From assembly GCF_900009265.2 (NCBI RefSeq), contig NZ_LR735018.1, positions 302,225 to 366,224 on the forward strand: a stretch of 64,000 nt of DNA, in the 5' to 3' direction. Position 1 is the first letter of the stretch, and each line of letters starts with the position of its first letter. Origin of the DNA: Planktothrix paucivesiculata PCC 9631. GTDB taxonomy: Bacteria > Cyanobacteriota > Cyanobacteriia > Cyanobacteriales > Microcoleaceae. The notes beneath the pieces were generated by a model, which worked only from the letters and a program-made list of their open reading frames with translations, did not search any database and was not told the DNA's origin. Both the position numbers and the translations under genes were made by a program. Positions 35,169 to 44,405 of the stretch are shown piece after piece.

Positions 35169-36692
35169 ATGGTGAACAGAAAACGAGTAATTGTAATTGG
35201 GGCCGGAATTGGGGGATTAACGGCCGGGGCGTTATTAGCCCATCGGGGATATTCGGTTTTAATCCTAGACCAAGGAATTGTCCCCGGAGGGTGTGCTTCT
35301 ACCTTCCAACGTCGAGGGTTTACCTTTGATGTCGGGGCGACGCAGGTGGCCGGACTCGAACCCGGTGGGATTCATCACCGTATTTTCACGGAATTGGGGA
35401 TGGAATTACCCCCCGCGACTCCGTGCGATCCCGCCTGTGCCGTTTTTTTACCCGGAGAAACCGAACCCATTCAGGTGTGGCGAGATCCCCAAAAATGGCA
35501 ACGGGAAAGACAACGACAGTTTCCCGGGAGTGAACCCTTTTGGCAATTAATGGCGACGTTATTTCAGGCTAGTTGGCGGTTTCAAGCCCGTGATCCAGTG
35601 CTACCACCGGGGAATTTATGGGATCTGTGGCAATTAATTCAAGCGGTTCGTCCCGATACCTTGATCACCTTGCCTTTTGCCCTGATGACGGTGGCTGATG
35701 CCCTACGGTTGTACAATTTGGATGGCGATCGGCGTCTGAAAACCTTTTTAGATCTGCAACTGAAGTTATATTCTCAAGTGGACACCGAAGAAACCGCTTT
35801 ATTATATGCGGCTACGGCTTTAGGCGTATCCCAGGAACCCCAAGGACTGTCCCATCTTCAAGGGAGTATGCAGGTATTAAGCGATCGCTTAGTCCAAGCC
35901 CTAGAACGAGATGGGGGAAAACTGTTAATGCAGCATACCGTTGAAGGGATTGAAACCGAAAGGGGTCAAGCCACCACCGTCAAAATTAGGAATCAAAAAA
36001 CCGGGGAAATTATGCAGGAAACCGCCGATCAAATTGTGGCTAATCTGACCCCACAAAACTTAATCAAATTATTAGATGAAAATAGCAAAACTTATCTCCG
36101 TTTCTCAATTTCATCCCCCCTATATCAACGAAAAATTGCACAACTCCCCCCCGCATCAGGAGCATTTGTTATCTATTTAGGAGTACAGACAGAAGCCATA
36201 CCGCCCGAATGTCCCCCGCATTTACAATTCCTCTATGATCAAGGGCTAATTGGTGAAAATAATTCTCTGTTTGTCTCCGTGAGTCACCCGGGAGACGGAC
36301 GCGCCCCCACAGGAAAAGCCACTATTATTGCTTCTAGTTTTACGGAAACTCAACAATGGTGGGATTGTACAGATTATCAAGGTTTCAAACAACAATATAC
36401 GGACACAGCGATCGCCCGTTTAGGCTCGTACTTTCGGTTAACCCCAGAAACCATCCTCCATCAAGAAGCCGCCACACCCCGCACCTTTGAACGTTATACC
36501 GCCCGGGATCAAGGAGTTGTGGGGGGAGTTGGTCAACGGGTTTCCACCTTTGGCCCCTTTGGTTTAGGGAATCGTACGCCGATCAAACATCTTTGGTTAG
36601 TGGGAGATTCCACCCACCCCGGAGAGGGAACCGCCGGGGTTTCCTATTCGGCTTTAACCGTTGTCCGTCAAATTGAAGCGATTAAGAATTAA
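35169..36692 (+). CDS. crtD: Carotenoid C-3',4' desaturase
   Basis: This 507-residue FAD-dependent phytoene-desaturase-family enzyme has a dinucleotide-binding N-terminus, VIVIGAGIGGLTAGALLAHRG, then PGGCASTFQRRGFTFDVGATQVAG, and the C-terminal FAD segment HLWLVGDSTHPGEGTAGVSYSAL. The overall pattern is that of cyanobacterial CrtD, which introduces the 3',4' double bond in myxoxanthophyll synthesis, rather than CrtH or CrtO. The membrane-associated product matters for thylakoid and outer-membrane carotenoids. Start at the ATG at 35169, preceded by GGGATGAG. The gene is more GC-rich than its neighbours, consistent with a conserved core gene. Confidence 0.83.
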   Translation: MVNRKRVIVIGAGIGGLTAGALLAHRGYSVLILDQGIVPGGCASTFQRRGFTFDVGATQVAGLEPGGIHHRIFTELGMELPPATPCDPACAVFLPGETEPIQVWRDPQKWQRERQRQFPGSEPFWQLMATLFQASWRFQARDPVLPPGNLWDLWQLIQAVRPDTLITLPFALMTVADALRLYNLDGDRRLKTFLDLQLKLYSQVDTEETALLYAATALGVSQEPQGLSHLQGSMQVLSDRLVQALERDGGKLLMQHTVEGIETERGQATTVKIRNQKTGEIMQETADQIVANLTPQNLIKLLDENSKTYLRFSISSPLYQRKIAQLPPASGAFVIYLGVQTEAIPPECPPHLQFLYDQGLIGENNSLFVSVSHPGDGRAPTGKATIIASSFTETQQWWDCTDYQGFKQQYTDTAIARLGSYFRLTPETILHQEAATPRTFERYTARDQGVVGGVGQRVSTFGPFGLGNRTPIKHLWLVGDSTHPGEGTAGVSYSALTVVRQIEAIKN

Positions 36693-36915
36693 TTCAGAAT
36701 ATTCTGACTTTTAGGAAGGGAAAAAGCCCCCATAGATTTACCTCTAGGTATAGCCAAAACTACCCCGGAAGTTTATAATCAAAATTAATGGAATAGACAT
36801 CTACCAAAAGACACATTTAGCCAACAAAGCCGTGTAGAGCAATCCACGGATTATCAGGGTAGCACTCCCATCAAGGGATATCAGATTAATAATCTATCAA
36901 GAGATCAAGTCAATA

Positions 36916-38064
36916 ATGGATAAACAGAAAATCGTCATCATGCTCGGGCCTTCTCCGTCCGAGCGTGGGGGAATGGGTAGCGTTGCAAAATTGATTCTGA
37001 GCATAGTTTCCCGGGACTTTACGATTCGGCATATCACGACCTGGAATGGCCAAGTAAGTCGATTTCGCCAACTCTCCACTACCATCGTCTTTATCAAAGC
37101 ATTTTTGGCATTTTTGTTAAAGTTATCAAGAAGGGAAGCAGATCTGGTTCACCTCCATATCTCAGAACGGGGAAGTGTGATTCGCAAAAGCATAATTGCT
37201 TTAGTCTGTATGGCAATGGGGAAACCGTTTATTCTTCATACCCATGGCTGTGAATTTCATGAATTCTATGGCAAATTGCCCCCAGGGATACAGCAACTAA
37301 TTACAGCCCTATTCCGGCGTTCCGCTTGTTTGATTGCCTTGTCGGAGAGTTGGAGGAATTATTATATTGAGACTTGTCATCTTGAACCTGAACGGGTGGT
37401 CGTTCTGAATAACCCGGTTGCCCTTCCTGAAAAATGGCAGAAGACCGAAAAAGTAGGAAAACTCAAATTTGTTTTTCTAGGAAAAATTAACAAACGGAAA
37501 GGCATATTTGATATCTTAATCGCTTTGGCAAAGTTGGAACCGGAGTATAGAAATCAAGTTGAATTGGTGTTAGCAGGAACCGGAGAAATCGCAGAAGTTG
37601 AAAATTTAGCAACAGAATTAGGAATTGAAAAGCAAATTGTTTTTCTAGGTTGGGTTAACCAAGAGCAACGAGATCAGTTATTAGCTGAAAGTGATGTGAT
37701 GTTACTCCCCTCCTATAATGAAGGGCTACCGATGGCCATTTTAGAAGCCATGAGTTGGGGAATTCCCATCATTACTACTCCCGTCGGCGGTATACCCGAA
37801 GTCATCGAAAATGGCAAAAGCGGATTATTAGTCACCCCGGGTCATATTCTGGAACTGACCACGGCCATGGAGTCTTTAATTGAAAATCCAGCTTTGAGAT
37901 TATCCTTAGGGACAGGTGCGCGTCAACGGGTCGAACCTTTATCCATTGAGCATTACACCGATGCTTTATTAAACCTGTATCGTCGGATTCTCCAATGTCA
38001 GCAGAATCACCCGCACCTTGAAGAAGACATGAAATCATCAGGAGTATACAAACAGACCTTGTAG
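36916..38064 (+). CDS. GT4 family glycosyltransferase
   Basis: This 382-residue GT-B fold protein begins IVIMLGPSPSERGGMGSVAKLIL, the donor/acceptor glycine-rich start, and has a C-terminal Rossmann half with LKFVFLGKINKRKGIFDILIAL. The GT4 motif region SDVMLLPSYNEGLPMAILEAMSWGIPIITTPVGGIPEV contains the conserved Glu-x7-Glu. It transfers a sugar from a nucleotide-sugar donor to a growing glycan at the inner membrane. It is the first gene of the exopolysaccharide island, about 165 nt ahead of the Wzc-like gene. Sugar specificity cannot be assigned. Confidence 0.9.
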   Translation: MDKQKIVIMLGPSPSERGGMGSVAKLILSIVSRDFTIRHITTWNGQVSRFRQLSTTIVFIKAFLAFLLKLSRREADLVHLHISERGSVIRKSIIALVCMAMGKPFILHTHGCEFHEFYGKLPPGIQQLITALFRRSACLIALSESWRNYYIETCHLEPERVVVLNNPVALPEKWQKTEKVGKLKFVFLGKINKRKGIFDILIALAKLEPEYRNQVELVLAGTGEIAEVENLATELGIEKQIVFLGWVNQEQRDQLLAESDVMLLPSYNEGLPMAILEAMSWGIPIITTPVGGIPEVIENGKSGLLVTPGHILELTTAMESLIENPALRLSLGTGARQRVEPLSIEHYTDALLNLYRRILQCQQNHPHLEEDMKSSGVYKQTL

Positions 38065-38231
38065 GAAGATAGATTCAGATCACGCAATCGTTAAATTAAG
38101 CTCCTACAATGGTGTTAAACACAGTCATGCTTAAAGTTTGAGTTCGATCAAGGCGATAACTGCCCACTAGAATTCAATAGTCTTTGGACTTTGAGCATGG
38201 TGTAACAAAACAGGTGAATGATTAAGTAGTT

Positions 38232-40454
38232 ATGGAACCTCAAGAGTATCCAGAAGATATTGACTTTATAAAATACTGGCTGATTCTGAAGCGTCATTGG
38301 TTGCCAGCAGCCGGGGTTGCCTGTCTTGCCATAGGATTTGCCTTTTTTACGGCAGTCAACAGTGAAAAAACCTATGGCGCTTTTGGAAAATTGCGGTTAA
38401 AAAAACTCAGCACCACGTCGGCATTGGTCACGGATGCCGGGGAGAAAATTAGTACCCTGGATAGTTTAGATGCCAAAAATACTCCCATTGATACGGAAGC
38501 TGAAGTGATTCGTTCGGCTCCAATTATTGAGAGAGTGATTAAGGAATTAAACTTGAAAGACAAAGACGGTGAAATGATTGGCTATGAAGATCTTCTCAAA
38601 AGTTTGGGGGTTTCCCTAATTCGAGGGACGGATATTTTAGGGATTTCCTATGAAAGTCCCGACCCCAAAGAAGCTGAAGCTGTTGTTAATAAAGTCATGG
38701 AGCTTTACATTGAAAATAATATTTTAGTGAATCGTTCTGAAGCCGCGGCAGCCCGCAAATTTATTAGTTCACAGCTACCCAAACAAGAACAAGAACTTCA
38801 AGCCGCCGAAGCTGAATTAAGAGAGTTTAAGGAAAAATACAATATTGTTAATTTAGAAGAAGAACTTCTATCGGTAGTCGGTACTATTGAAGCCTTAGAT
38901 AATAAAATCGAAGAAATTCAAGCCGCGTTGGAAAAGGTTAATGGTCAAGTTTTGGAAATGCGCCAAAAAATGAACACCACCTCGGAGGAAGCGCTCGCTC
39001 GTAGCAGCTTAATGGCCTCATCCGGGGTACAACAGGTGTTAGCAAAACTGGAGGCAATTGAAGATCAATTAGCGGTTCTCAGAACTCGTTTTCTTGATAC
39101 TAGCCCTGAAGTCATGGCTTTAGAAAATGAAAAAGCAGCCCTAAAAGTAATTTTAGATGAACGGGTGGGAAAAACCCTAGGGACTCAGGAATTACCCCCC
39201 GGAGGGTTACAGAATGGCTCTTTAGAACAAACATTGGTACAACAATTAATTACTTACGAGACGGAAAAACAGGGCTTAATTAGTCAGTTAAAGTCTTTAG
39301 AAGCGGCTCGCAAAAAACAAACCGAACGGGCTTTACTTTTACCTCAGTTAGAACAAACTCAACGGAAACTGACCCGACAGGTTACCTCCTCTCAAACCAC
39401 CTATGAAATCCTGTCTACTCGATTACAACAAGTCAGAATTGCTGAAAATCAAAATGTAGGAAATGCTCAAATTATCAGTCAGGCAGTTATAGGGAAAGAC
39501 CCGGTTTCTGGAAGTAAGAAAACAGTTGTGATTGGGGGGGTTGTTGTAGGTGGAATGCTTTATGTGATTATCTCATTCCTCCTAGAATTGATGGATCCAT
39601 CGATTAAGACAATTAAGGAAATTAGAACATTATTTAGTCGATATACCCTACTAGGTATCATTCCTGCGGCCAAGAAAAAAATGCGCTGGTCGGGGATGAA
39701 GTTTGAACGGATTACCTCCTATCTTCCGGTGAAAGATGAACCCCATTCCCTAATTAGTGAATCCTACCGGATGTTGCAAGCTAACTTGAATTTTATTAGT
39801 CCCGATCAGGAATTAAAAGTAATTGTTGTCACCAGTATTGGAGCGAAGGAAGGGAAATCTAAGGTATCGGCGAATTTGGCTTTGGCGATCTCTCAATTGG
39901 GCAAACGGGTGTTAGTGATTGATGCGGATTTACGTCAGCCTCGACAGCACCATATTTGGGACTTAACCTATGAGTTAAATCCCAAAGGATTAAGTGATGT
40001 GATTGTCAATCAAGCCGAATGGGAATGGGCTGTGCGGACGGTGATGCCCAATTTGGACGTTTTACCCTCCGGGGCAATTCCCCCCAACTCCCTAGCCCTT
40101 TTAGGTTCCAAACGGATGAATTTTTTAATCGAGGAGTTTCGGAAAAACTATGATTTTGTGATTTGCGATACCCCTTCTTTATTGTTGGTTGCCGATGCGT
40201 TAACCTTGAGCAAATTCACCGATGGGATTTTATTAGTGATTCGACCTGGAACCATTGATACGGTCAGTGCCACCGCCGCCCGGGAACAGTTAGTCAAATC
40301 CAGTCAAACCGTTCTCGGGATTGTCGTTAATGATCTGGAAAGTAACAATGAACCTGATAGTTATTTCCATCATGCCAAGGTATACTCTAGTCAGGATAAA
40401 AGCAGCCAAAAACGTCTAGCTTTAAAGAATAAAAGATTAAAAGCCATGAAGTAG
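38232..40454 (+). CDS. Wzc-like polysaccharide co-polymerase/tyrosine autokinase
   Basis: This 740-residue protein has an N-terminal Wzz domain with a transmembrane segment (WLPAAGVACLAIGFAFFTAV), a long periplasmic coiled-coil region (about 190-430, LEQTQRKL and LEAIEDQLAVLRTRF), and a second membrane segment near 440 (VVIGGVVVGGMLYVIISFLLEL). A cytoplasmic BY-kinase domain follows: Walker A GAKEGKSK at 537-544, Walker A' VLVIDADLRQPR, and Walker B DFVICDTPSLLLVAD. It sets chain length and controls export of the polysaccharide. The C-terminal tail has only two tyrosines (DSYFHHAKVYSS), fewer than the tyrosine cluster of classic Wzc. The flippase gene follows after 7 nt. Confidence 0.93.
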   Translation: MEPQEYPEDIDFIKYWLILKRHWLPAAGVACLAIGFAFFTAVNSEKTYGAFGKLRLKKLSTTSALVTDAGEKISTLDSLDAKNTPIDTEAEVIRSAPIIERVIKELNLKDKDGEMIGYEDLLKSLGVSLIRGTDILGISYESPDPKEAEAVVNKVMELYIENNILVNRSEAAAARKFISSQLPKQEQELQAAEAELREFKEKYNIVNLEEELLSVVGTIEALDNKIEEIQAALEKVNGQVLEMRQKMNTTSEEALARSSLMASSGVQQVLAKLEAIEDQLAVLRTRFLDTSPEVMALENEKAALKVILDERVGKTLGTQELPPGGLQNGSLEQTLVQQLITYETEKQGLISQLKSLEAARKKQTERALLLPQLEQTQRKLTRQVTSSQTTYEILSTRLQQVRIAENQNVGNAQIISQAVIGKDPVSGSKKTVVIGGVVVGGMLYVIISFLLELMDPSIKTIKEIRTLFSRYTLLGIIPAAKKKMRWSGMKFERITSYLPVKDEPHSLISESYRMLQANLNFISPDQELKVIVVTSIGAKEGKSKVSANLALAISQLGKRVLVIDADLRQPRQHHIWDLTYELNPKGLSDVIVNQAEWEWAVRTVMPNLDVLPSGAIPPNSLALLGSKRMNFLIEEFRKNYDFVICDTPSLLLVADALTLSKFTDGILLVIRPGTIDTVSATAAREQLVKSSQTVLGIVVNDLESNNEPDSYFHHAKVYSSQDKSSQKRLALKNKRLKAMK

Positions 40455-40461
40455 ATACTCA

Positions 40462-41787
40462 ATGCTAAATAAAATTACTAAAGCTATTCAAAAGAGAATT
40501 AAACCCGAACAGCTTAAGGTTCTCATTAATATTGGTTGGTTACTCAGTGAAAGAGTATTCCGCATGATCATGGGGTTTTTCCTCTTGGCTTGGACGGCTC
40601 GTTATCTGGGTGCTAATCAGTTTGGAGAATTAAATTATGCGATCGCATTTGGGGCAATCTTTCTTCCTCTGTTTCAACTGGCTTCCGATCAAATTATTTT
40701 TAGAGATTTAGTCAGAACCCCCAATCTCAAAGAAAACATTCTCGGGACTGGTTTTCTCCTCAAATTGGTGCTGGGAATTATCGTTTTTATCCTAGCATCG
40801 GTATCAATTATTTTCTTACAACCGAATGAACCCTTAACCATTAATTTAGTTATTATTATCTCGATTCCCTCCCTATTCGGAGGCATATCAATTATTGAAG
40901 CCTGGTTTCAATCCCAGGTTGAATTAAAGTATACAATCTGGTCAAGAAATATTGTTTTTGCTCTCGTTACCTTAATTAGAATTTTCTTATTACAAAATCA
41001 AGCCTCGCTCATGGCTTTTGCTTGGCTGGTTGTGATTGAAAATGCTGCCAATGCCATCGGATTTATTGTGATTTATCGGCTAACAGGAAAAAATATTTTA
41101 GCCTGGCGAGGCAATTGGAAGCGAGCTAAAAAGTTAATGAAAGTCAGTTGGCCTCTGATTTTATCGAGTTTAGCGATTACCATTTATTTACGCATTGATC
41201 AAGTCATGTTAGGGCAGTTAGCGGATGCTGAACAAGTAGGGCTTTATTCCGCCGCCGTCCGCCTTTCTGAAGTCTGGCCTTTTGCTTCAACCGCGATTAT
41301 TAAATCCATTGCTCCTTCAATTATCGCAGCTAAAAATGAGAGTGAAGAACTCTACTATAAAAAATTACAACGGTTGGCAACTTCCCAGGCTTTATTAGTG
41401 TATTGTATTGCCATCCCCATGACATTTTTATCCACCCCGTTTGTAATTTTAGTATTTGGTAAAGAATATGCGGCGGCGGGTGGGGTGCTGGCGATTCATA
41501 TTTGGTCTTCCATGTTTCTGTTTTTAGGCTATGTGAAAGAAATTTGGATTACCACCGAAGAATTAACCGTATTTGCCTTTTTCTTCAGTGTCGTAGGAGC
41601 CGTAACCAATGTAATTTTAAACTTCTTATTGATTCCCAAATACCAAGCTATGGGGGCTGCGATCGCCACGGTAGTTTCCTATGGATGCGCGGATTATCTT
41701 GCCTGTTTTTTCTATAAACCCGCTCGGAAGTTTGGTTGGATTATGACTCAAGCTATGACCCTAAATCTGATCAAATATCGCCCTTAA
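40462..41787 (+). CDS. Wzx-like polysaccharide flippase
   Basis: This 441-residue membrane protein has about 12 to 14 hydrophobic helices and the MATE/PST polysaccharide transport pattern: LSERVFRMIMGFFLLAWTARYLGANQFGELNYAIAFGAIF at the N-terminus, WPLILSSLAITIYLRIDQVMLGQLADAEQVGLYSAAVRLSE in the middle, and a C-terminal region with LNFLLIPKYQAMGAAIATVVSYG. It should flip lipid-linked repeat units across the inner membrane. It lies 7 nt after the Wzc-like gene, so the two are co-transcribed. Confidence 0.93.
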   Translation: MLNKITKAIQKRIKPEQLKVLINIGWLLSERVFRMIMGFFLLAWTARYLGANQFGELNYAIAFGAIFLPLFQLASDQIIFRDLVRTPNLKENILGTGFLLKLVLGIIVFILASVSIIFLQPNEPLTINLVIIISIPSLFGGISIIEAWFQSQVELKYTIWSRNIVFALVTLIRIFLLQNQASLMAFAWLVVIENAANAIGFIVIYRLTGKNILAWRGNWKRAKKLMKVSWPLILSSLAITIYLRIDQVMLGQLADAEQVGLYSAAVRLSEVWPFASTAIIKSIAPSIIAAKNESEELYYKKLQRLATSQALLVYCIAIPMTFLSTPFVILVFGKEYAAAGGVLAIHIWSSMFLFLGYVKEIWITTEELTVFAFFFSVVGAVTNVILNFLLIPKYQAMGAAIATVVSYGCADYLACFFYKPARKFGWIMTQAMTLNLIKYRP

Positions 41788-41913
41788 TCATTCTGGACAT
41801 CTGGGATAATAATTAATTCAATCGGCATGAGACTGAAAAATTTATTTCAGCTATAATAGGAACGCCATCAGCCGTGACCATCTATCTAACCTATAACAAT
41901 TGAGGAAAGTTTT

Positions 41914-42819
41914 GTGTCCCATACCCCCTTAGTCAGCATTCTGATTAATAACTATAACTATGGTCATTTTCTTGCTGAATCCATTGATAGTGCCTTAAAT
42001 CAGACCTACTCTAATATTGAAGTAATTGTGGTTGATGATGGTTCAACTGATAATTCTCGGTCTATTATTGAACGTTATCAGCAAAAAATTATTCCGATTT
42101 TAAAAGAAAATGGCGGTCAAGCAACCGCTTTTAATATGGGGTTTGCAGCCAGTCGAGGAGAGATTATCTGTTTTTTAGATTCTGATGATTTATTTGAACC
42201 CCAAAAAATCGCAGAAATTGTGCAAATTTTTCAAAATTATTCTCAAGTGAGTTGGTGTTTTCATCCCTTAACCTATGTCGGAGATAAAATTGATAGTCAA
42301 ACCTTAGAGACGGCTATCGGTACAGAGGGAATCTATGATTTGCGCGATGCGATTCAACAGGGAAAACTCAAGGGTAAACTTCCCTTTGGAACCGCAACTT
42401 CTGCCATTTGTTTTAAACGAGAGCTTCTGGAAAAACTTCTCCCCATGCCCGAAGCTATTAGAATTACCAGTGATGATTATATTAAATATTTAGCTTTAGG
42501 CCTAACTCCAGGATTTATCCTGTTTAAAAAACTAGCTATTCAGCGAATTCATGGCAATAATGCTTACACGTTTAAACCGGAGAAAATCGACTTGAGAATT
42601 AAAATTTTTTGTTTGACGGCTTACTGGATAAAAACAAATTTTCCCCAGTTTAAAAAATTCTCCAATAATATGTTAGCTTTAGCCATAGGTTTAGATTGGC
42701 GCTACGGTAGCAGAACTCAAGAAAATAGTCAACTCATCCAGGATTATATCGCATCAACTTCAATTTTTTCCTTAATAGAAATCTATCTTCGAGCGACCTA
42801 TTACCGGATCAAACCATGA
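41914..42819 (+). CDS. GT2 family glycosyltransferase
   Basis: This 301-residue GT-A protein has VSILINNYNYGHFLAESIDSALNQTYSNIEVIVVDDGSTDN, NGGQATAFNMGFAASRGEI and the DxD motif in CFLDSDDLF. The start is GTG at 41914 after GAGGAAAG. The C-terminal portion is helical and lacks a membrane segment. It overlaps the downstream polymerase gene by 4 nt (ATGA), so they are coupled. The last part of this gene (42665-42819) is duplicated as a relic before the second polymerase gene. Confidence 0.92.
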   Translation: MSHTPLVSILINNYNYGHFLAESIDSALNQTYSNIEVIVVDDGSTDNSRSIIERYQQKIIPILKENGGQATAFNMGFAASRGEIICFLDSDDLFEPQKIAEIVQIFQNYSQVSWCFHPLTYVGDKIDSQTLETAIGTEGIYDLRDAIQQGKLKGKLPFGTATSAICFKRELLEKLLPMPEAIRITSDDYIKYLALGLTPGFILFKKLAIQRIHGNNAYTFKPEKIDLRIKIFCLTAYWIKTNFPQFKKFSNNMLALAIGLDWRYGSRTQENSQLIQDYIASTSIFSLIEIYLRATYYRIKP

Positions 42820-44111
42820 ATCCATACTTAAATTTTTTTGAAAAGCGATTTGCGATTTTTTCCTTCATGTTTTTGACGGGACTGTTTCGGTTAGCTAGTT
42901 TTTTTACCAGTCCCGATGCCAAAGCGGATTTACTACCTACCTATAATCCTTTTGATAAAGTTTCTTCATTATTTCAACAATTTGTTTATTTAACCTCGCT
43001 ATTTTTATTGGTTTCTCGGACTAAAGGTTCAGTCCGTGCTGTAATTCGAGATCCTTGGGTTTGGATGTTAACCTTCATGTCCATTTTCTCTTTTCTCTGG
43101 TCAGATTATCCCGATATTTCTTTACGCAAAGGGATTACAACCATCCAAACCAGCTATTTTGGTCTTTATATTGCTTCCCGTTTTACCCTCAAACAACAAT
43201 TAGAAATGCTGTCTTGGGCTTTGGGGATTATTGCCATTTTTTCATTTTTCTTTACCCTGGCATTTTCCAGTGTTGCCATCGAATCGGGTGCAAATGCTGG
43301 GGCTTGGCGGGGGCCATTTACCCAGAAAAATTTGTTGGCTCGGCTGATGGTTTTATCGGCTATTGTTTTCATTTTATTAGCACTAGATCATCCCAAATAT
43401 CCTAAAGTTTCTTGGGGTTTGTTTGCTCACTCCATCCTGATGATTCTGTTAACTGGATCGAAAACAGCCCTATTATTACTCTTAACTATCCTGATTCTTC
43501 TCCCTCTCTATAAACTCATACGCGAAAGAGATACAGTTATTATTCCTATGCTAGTTATCATTATCTTAGTAGGTGGAAGTTCCCTGATTTTTATTACTGA
43601 GAATTGGGTAGATCTTTTAGCCGCCCTAGGTCGAGATCCGACCCTAAGTGGTCGAACCACATTATGGGAAATTGCGATCGAAAAAATTAGACAACGATAT
43701 TGGTTAGGCTATGGATATCAAGCTTTTTGGCTACCAGGAGGAGCCTGCGAAGTTATTTGGAAACATGAAGGCTATAAACCTCCCCATGCCCATAATGGGT
43801 TTGTGAATATGGGTCTTGATTTTGGTGTCTTGGGTTTAATTATATTTGTCCTGATGCTGTTGGTGACTTATGTTCGCGGGATTATCTGGTTACGTCGCGG
43901 AAAAACAACAATAGAACTCTGGCCGATTTTCTATGTCACCTTCTTCTTTATGTATAATCACACCGAGAATACGATAATCGAACATAACTCCCTATTTTGG
44001 GCTTTATTCGTATCCGTTTCCCTGTCAATGAAACAAGTTAAACCCGTGAGAAATCTACCCATACTACCGGATTTATACTTAGATACAAAAGTTCATAAAA
44101 ACTCAGGATAA
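42816..44111 (+). CDS. O-antigen polymerase/ligase family membrane protein, copy 1
   Basis: This 431-residue integral membrane protein has roughly 10 to 12 hydrophobic helices. The Wzy/WaaL signature is present in the large loop region RTTLWEIAIEKIRQRYWLGYGYQAFW, HEGYKPPHAHNGFVNMGLDFG and the start NPYLNFFEKRFAIFSFMF. It is expected to polymerise or ligate the polysaccharide repeat units at the periplasmic face. Start overlaps the preceding glycosyltransferase by ATGA. A near-identical paralogue starts exactly 1590 nt downstream. Confidence 0.9.
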   Translation: MNPYLNFFEKRFAIFSFMFLTGLFRLASFFTSPDAKADLLPTYNPFDKVSSLFQQFVYLTSLFLLVSRTKGSVRAVIRDPWVWMLTFMSIFSFLWSDYPDISLRKGITTIQTSYFGLYIASRFTLKQQLEMLSWALGIIAIFSFFFTLAFSSVAIESGANAGAWRGPFTQKNLLARLMVLSAIVFILLALDHPKYPKVSWGLFAHSILMILLTGSKTALLLLLTILILLPLYKLIRERDTVIIPMLVIIILVGGSSLIFITENWVDLLAALGRDPTLSGRTTLWEIAIEKIRQRYWLGYGYQAFWLPGGACEVIWKHEGYKPPHAHNGFVNMGLDFGVLGLIIFVLMLLVTYVRGIIWLRRGKTTIELWPIFYVTFFFMYNHTENTIIEHNSLFWALFVSVSLSMKQVKPVRNLPILPDLYLDTKVHKNSG

Positions 44112-44239
44112 TATTCTTTAGGTTTTCGGGATTTTTGATGGGGAATTGGTAGTGGTAATTTATTTTTCGGGTGTTCTAATCATATAAATTATCATTCTAG
44201 TTTTCTATTATGAGTAATTGATTAAAGATTTTCTATCTT

Positions 44240-44405
44240 ACCTAAATTTATTAAACAATATGTTAGCTTTAGGAATGGGTTTAGATTGAAATGAGGGCAG
44301 CATCACTGAAAAAAATTGTCAACTCAAGCAGAATTATATTGGAGCAACCTCAATTTTTTCATTAATAGAAATCTATCTCCGATCGACCTATTACCGGATC
44401 AAACA
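44240..44405 (+). pseudogene. Duplicated tail of the GT2 glycosyltransferase (relic)
   Basis: The sequence around TGTTAGCTTTAGGAATGGGT at 44261 matches the end of the upstream glycosyltransferase gene at 42671 with a constant offset of 1590 nt and no gaps up to the polymerase start. A TGG codon there is TGA here (44287-44289), so it is non-coding. It shows that the duplication covered the end of the glycosyltransferase as well as the whole polymerase gene. The remaining intergenic part (44112-44240) holds no gene. Confidence 0.9.

Noticed and set aside
44316-44405. Longer N-terminus for the second polymerase gene
   Set aside because: The extra 30 codons are the out-of-frame relic of the upstream glycosyltransferase tail, and the ATG at 44406 matches the start of copy 1.
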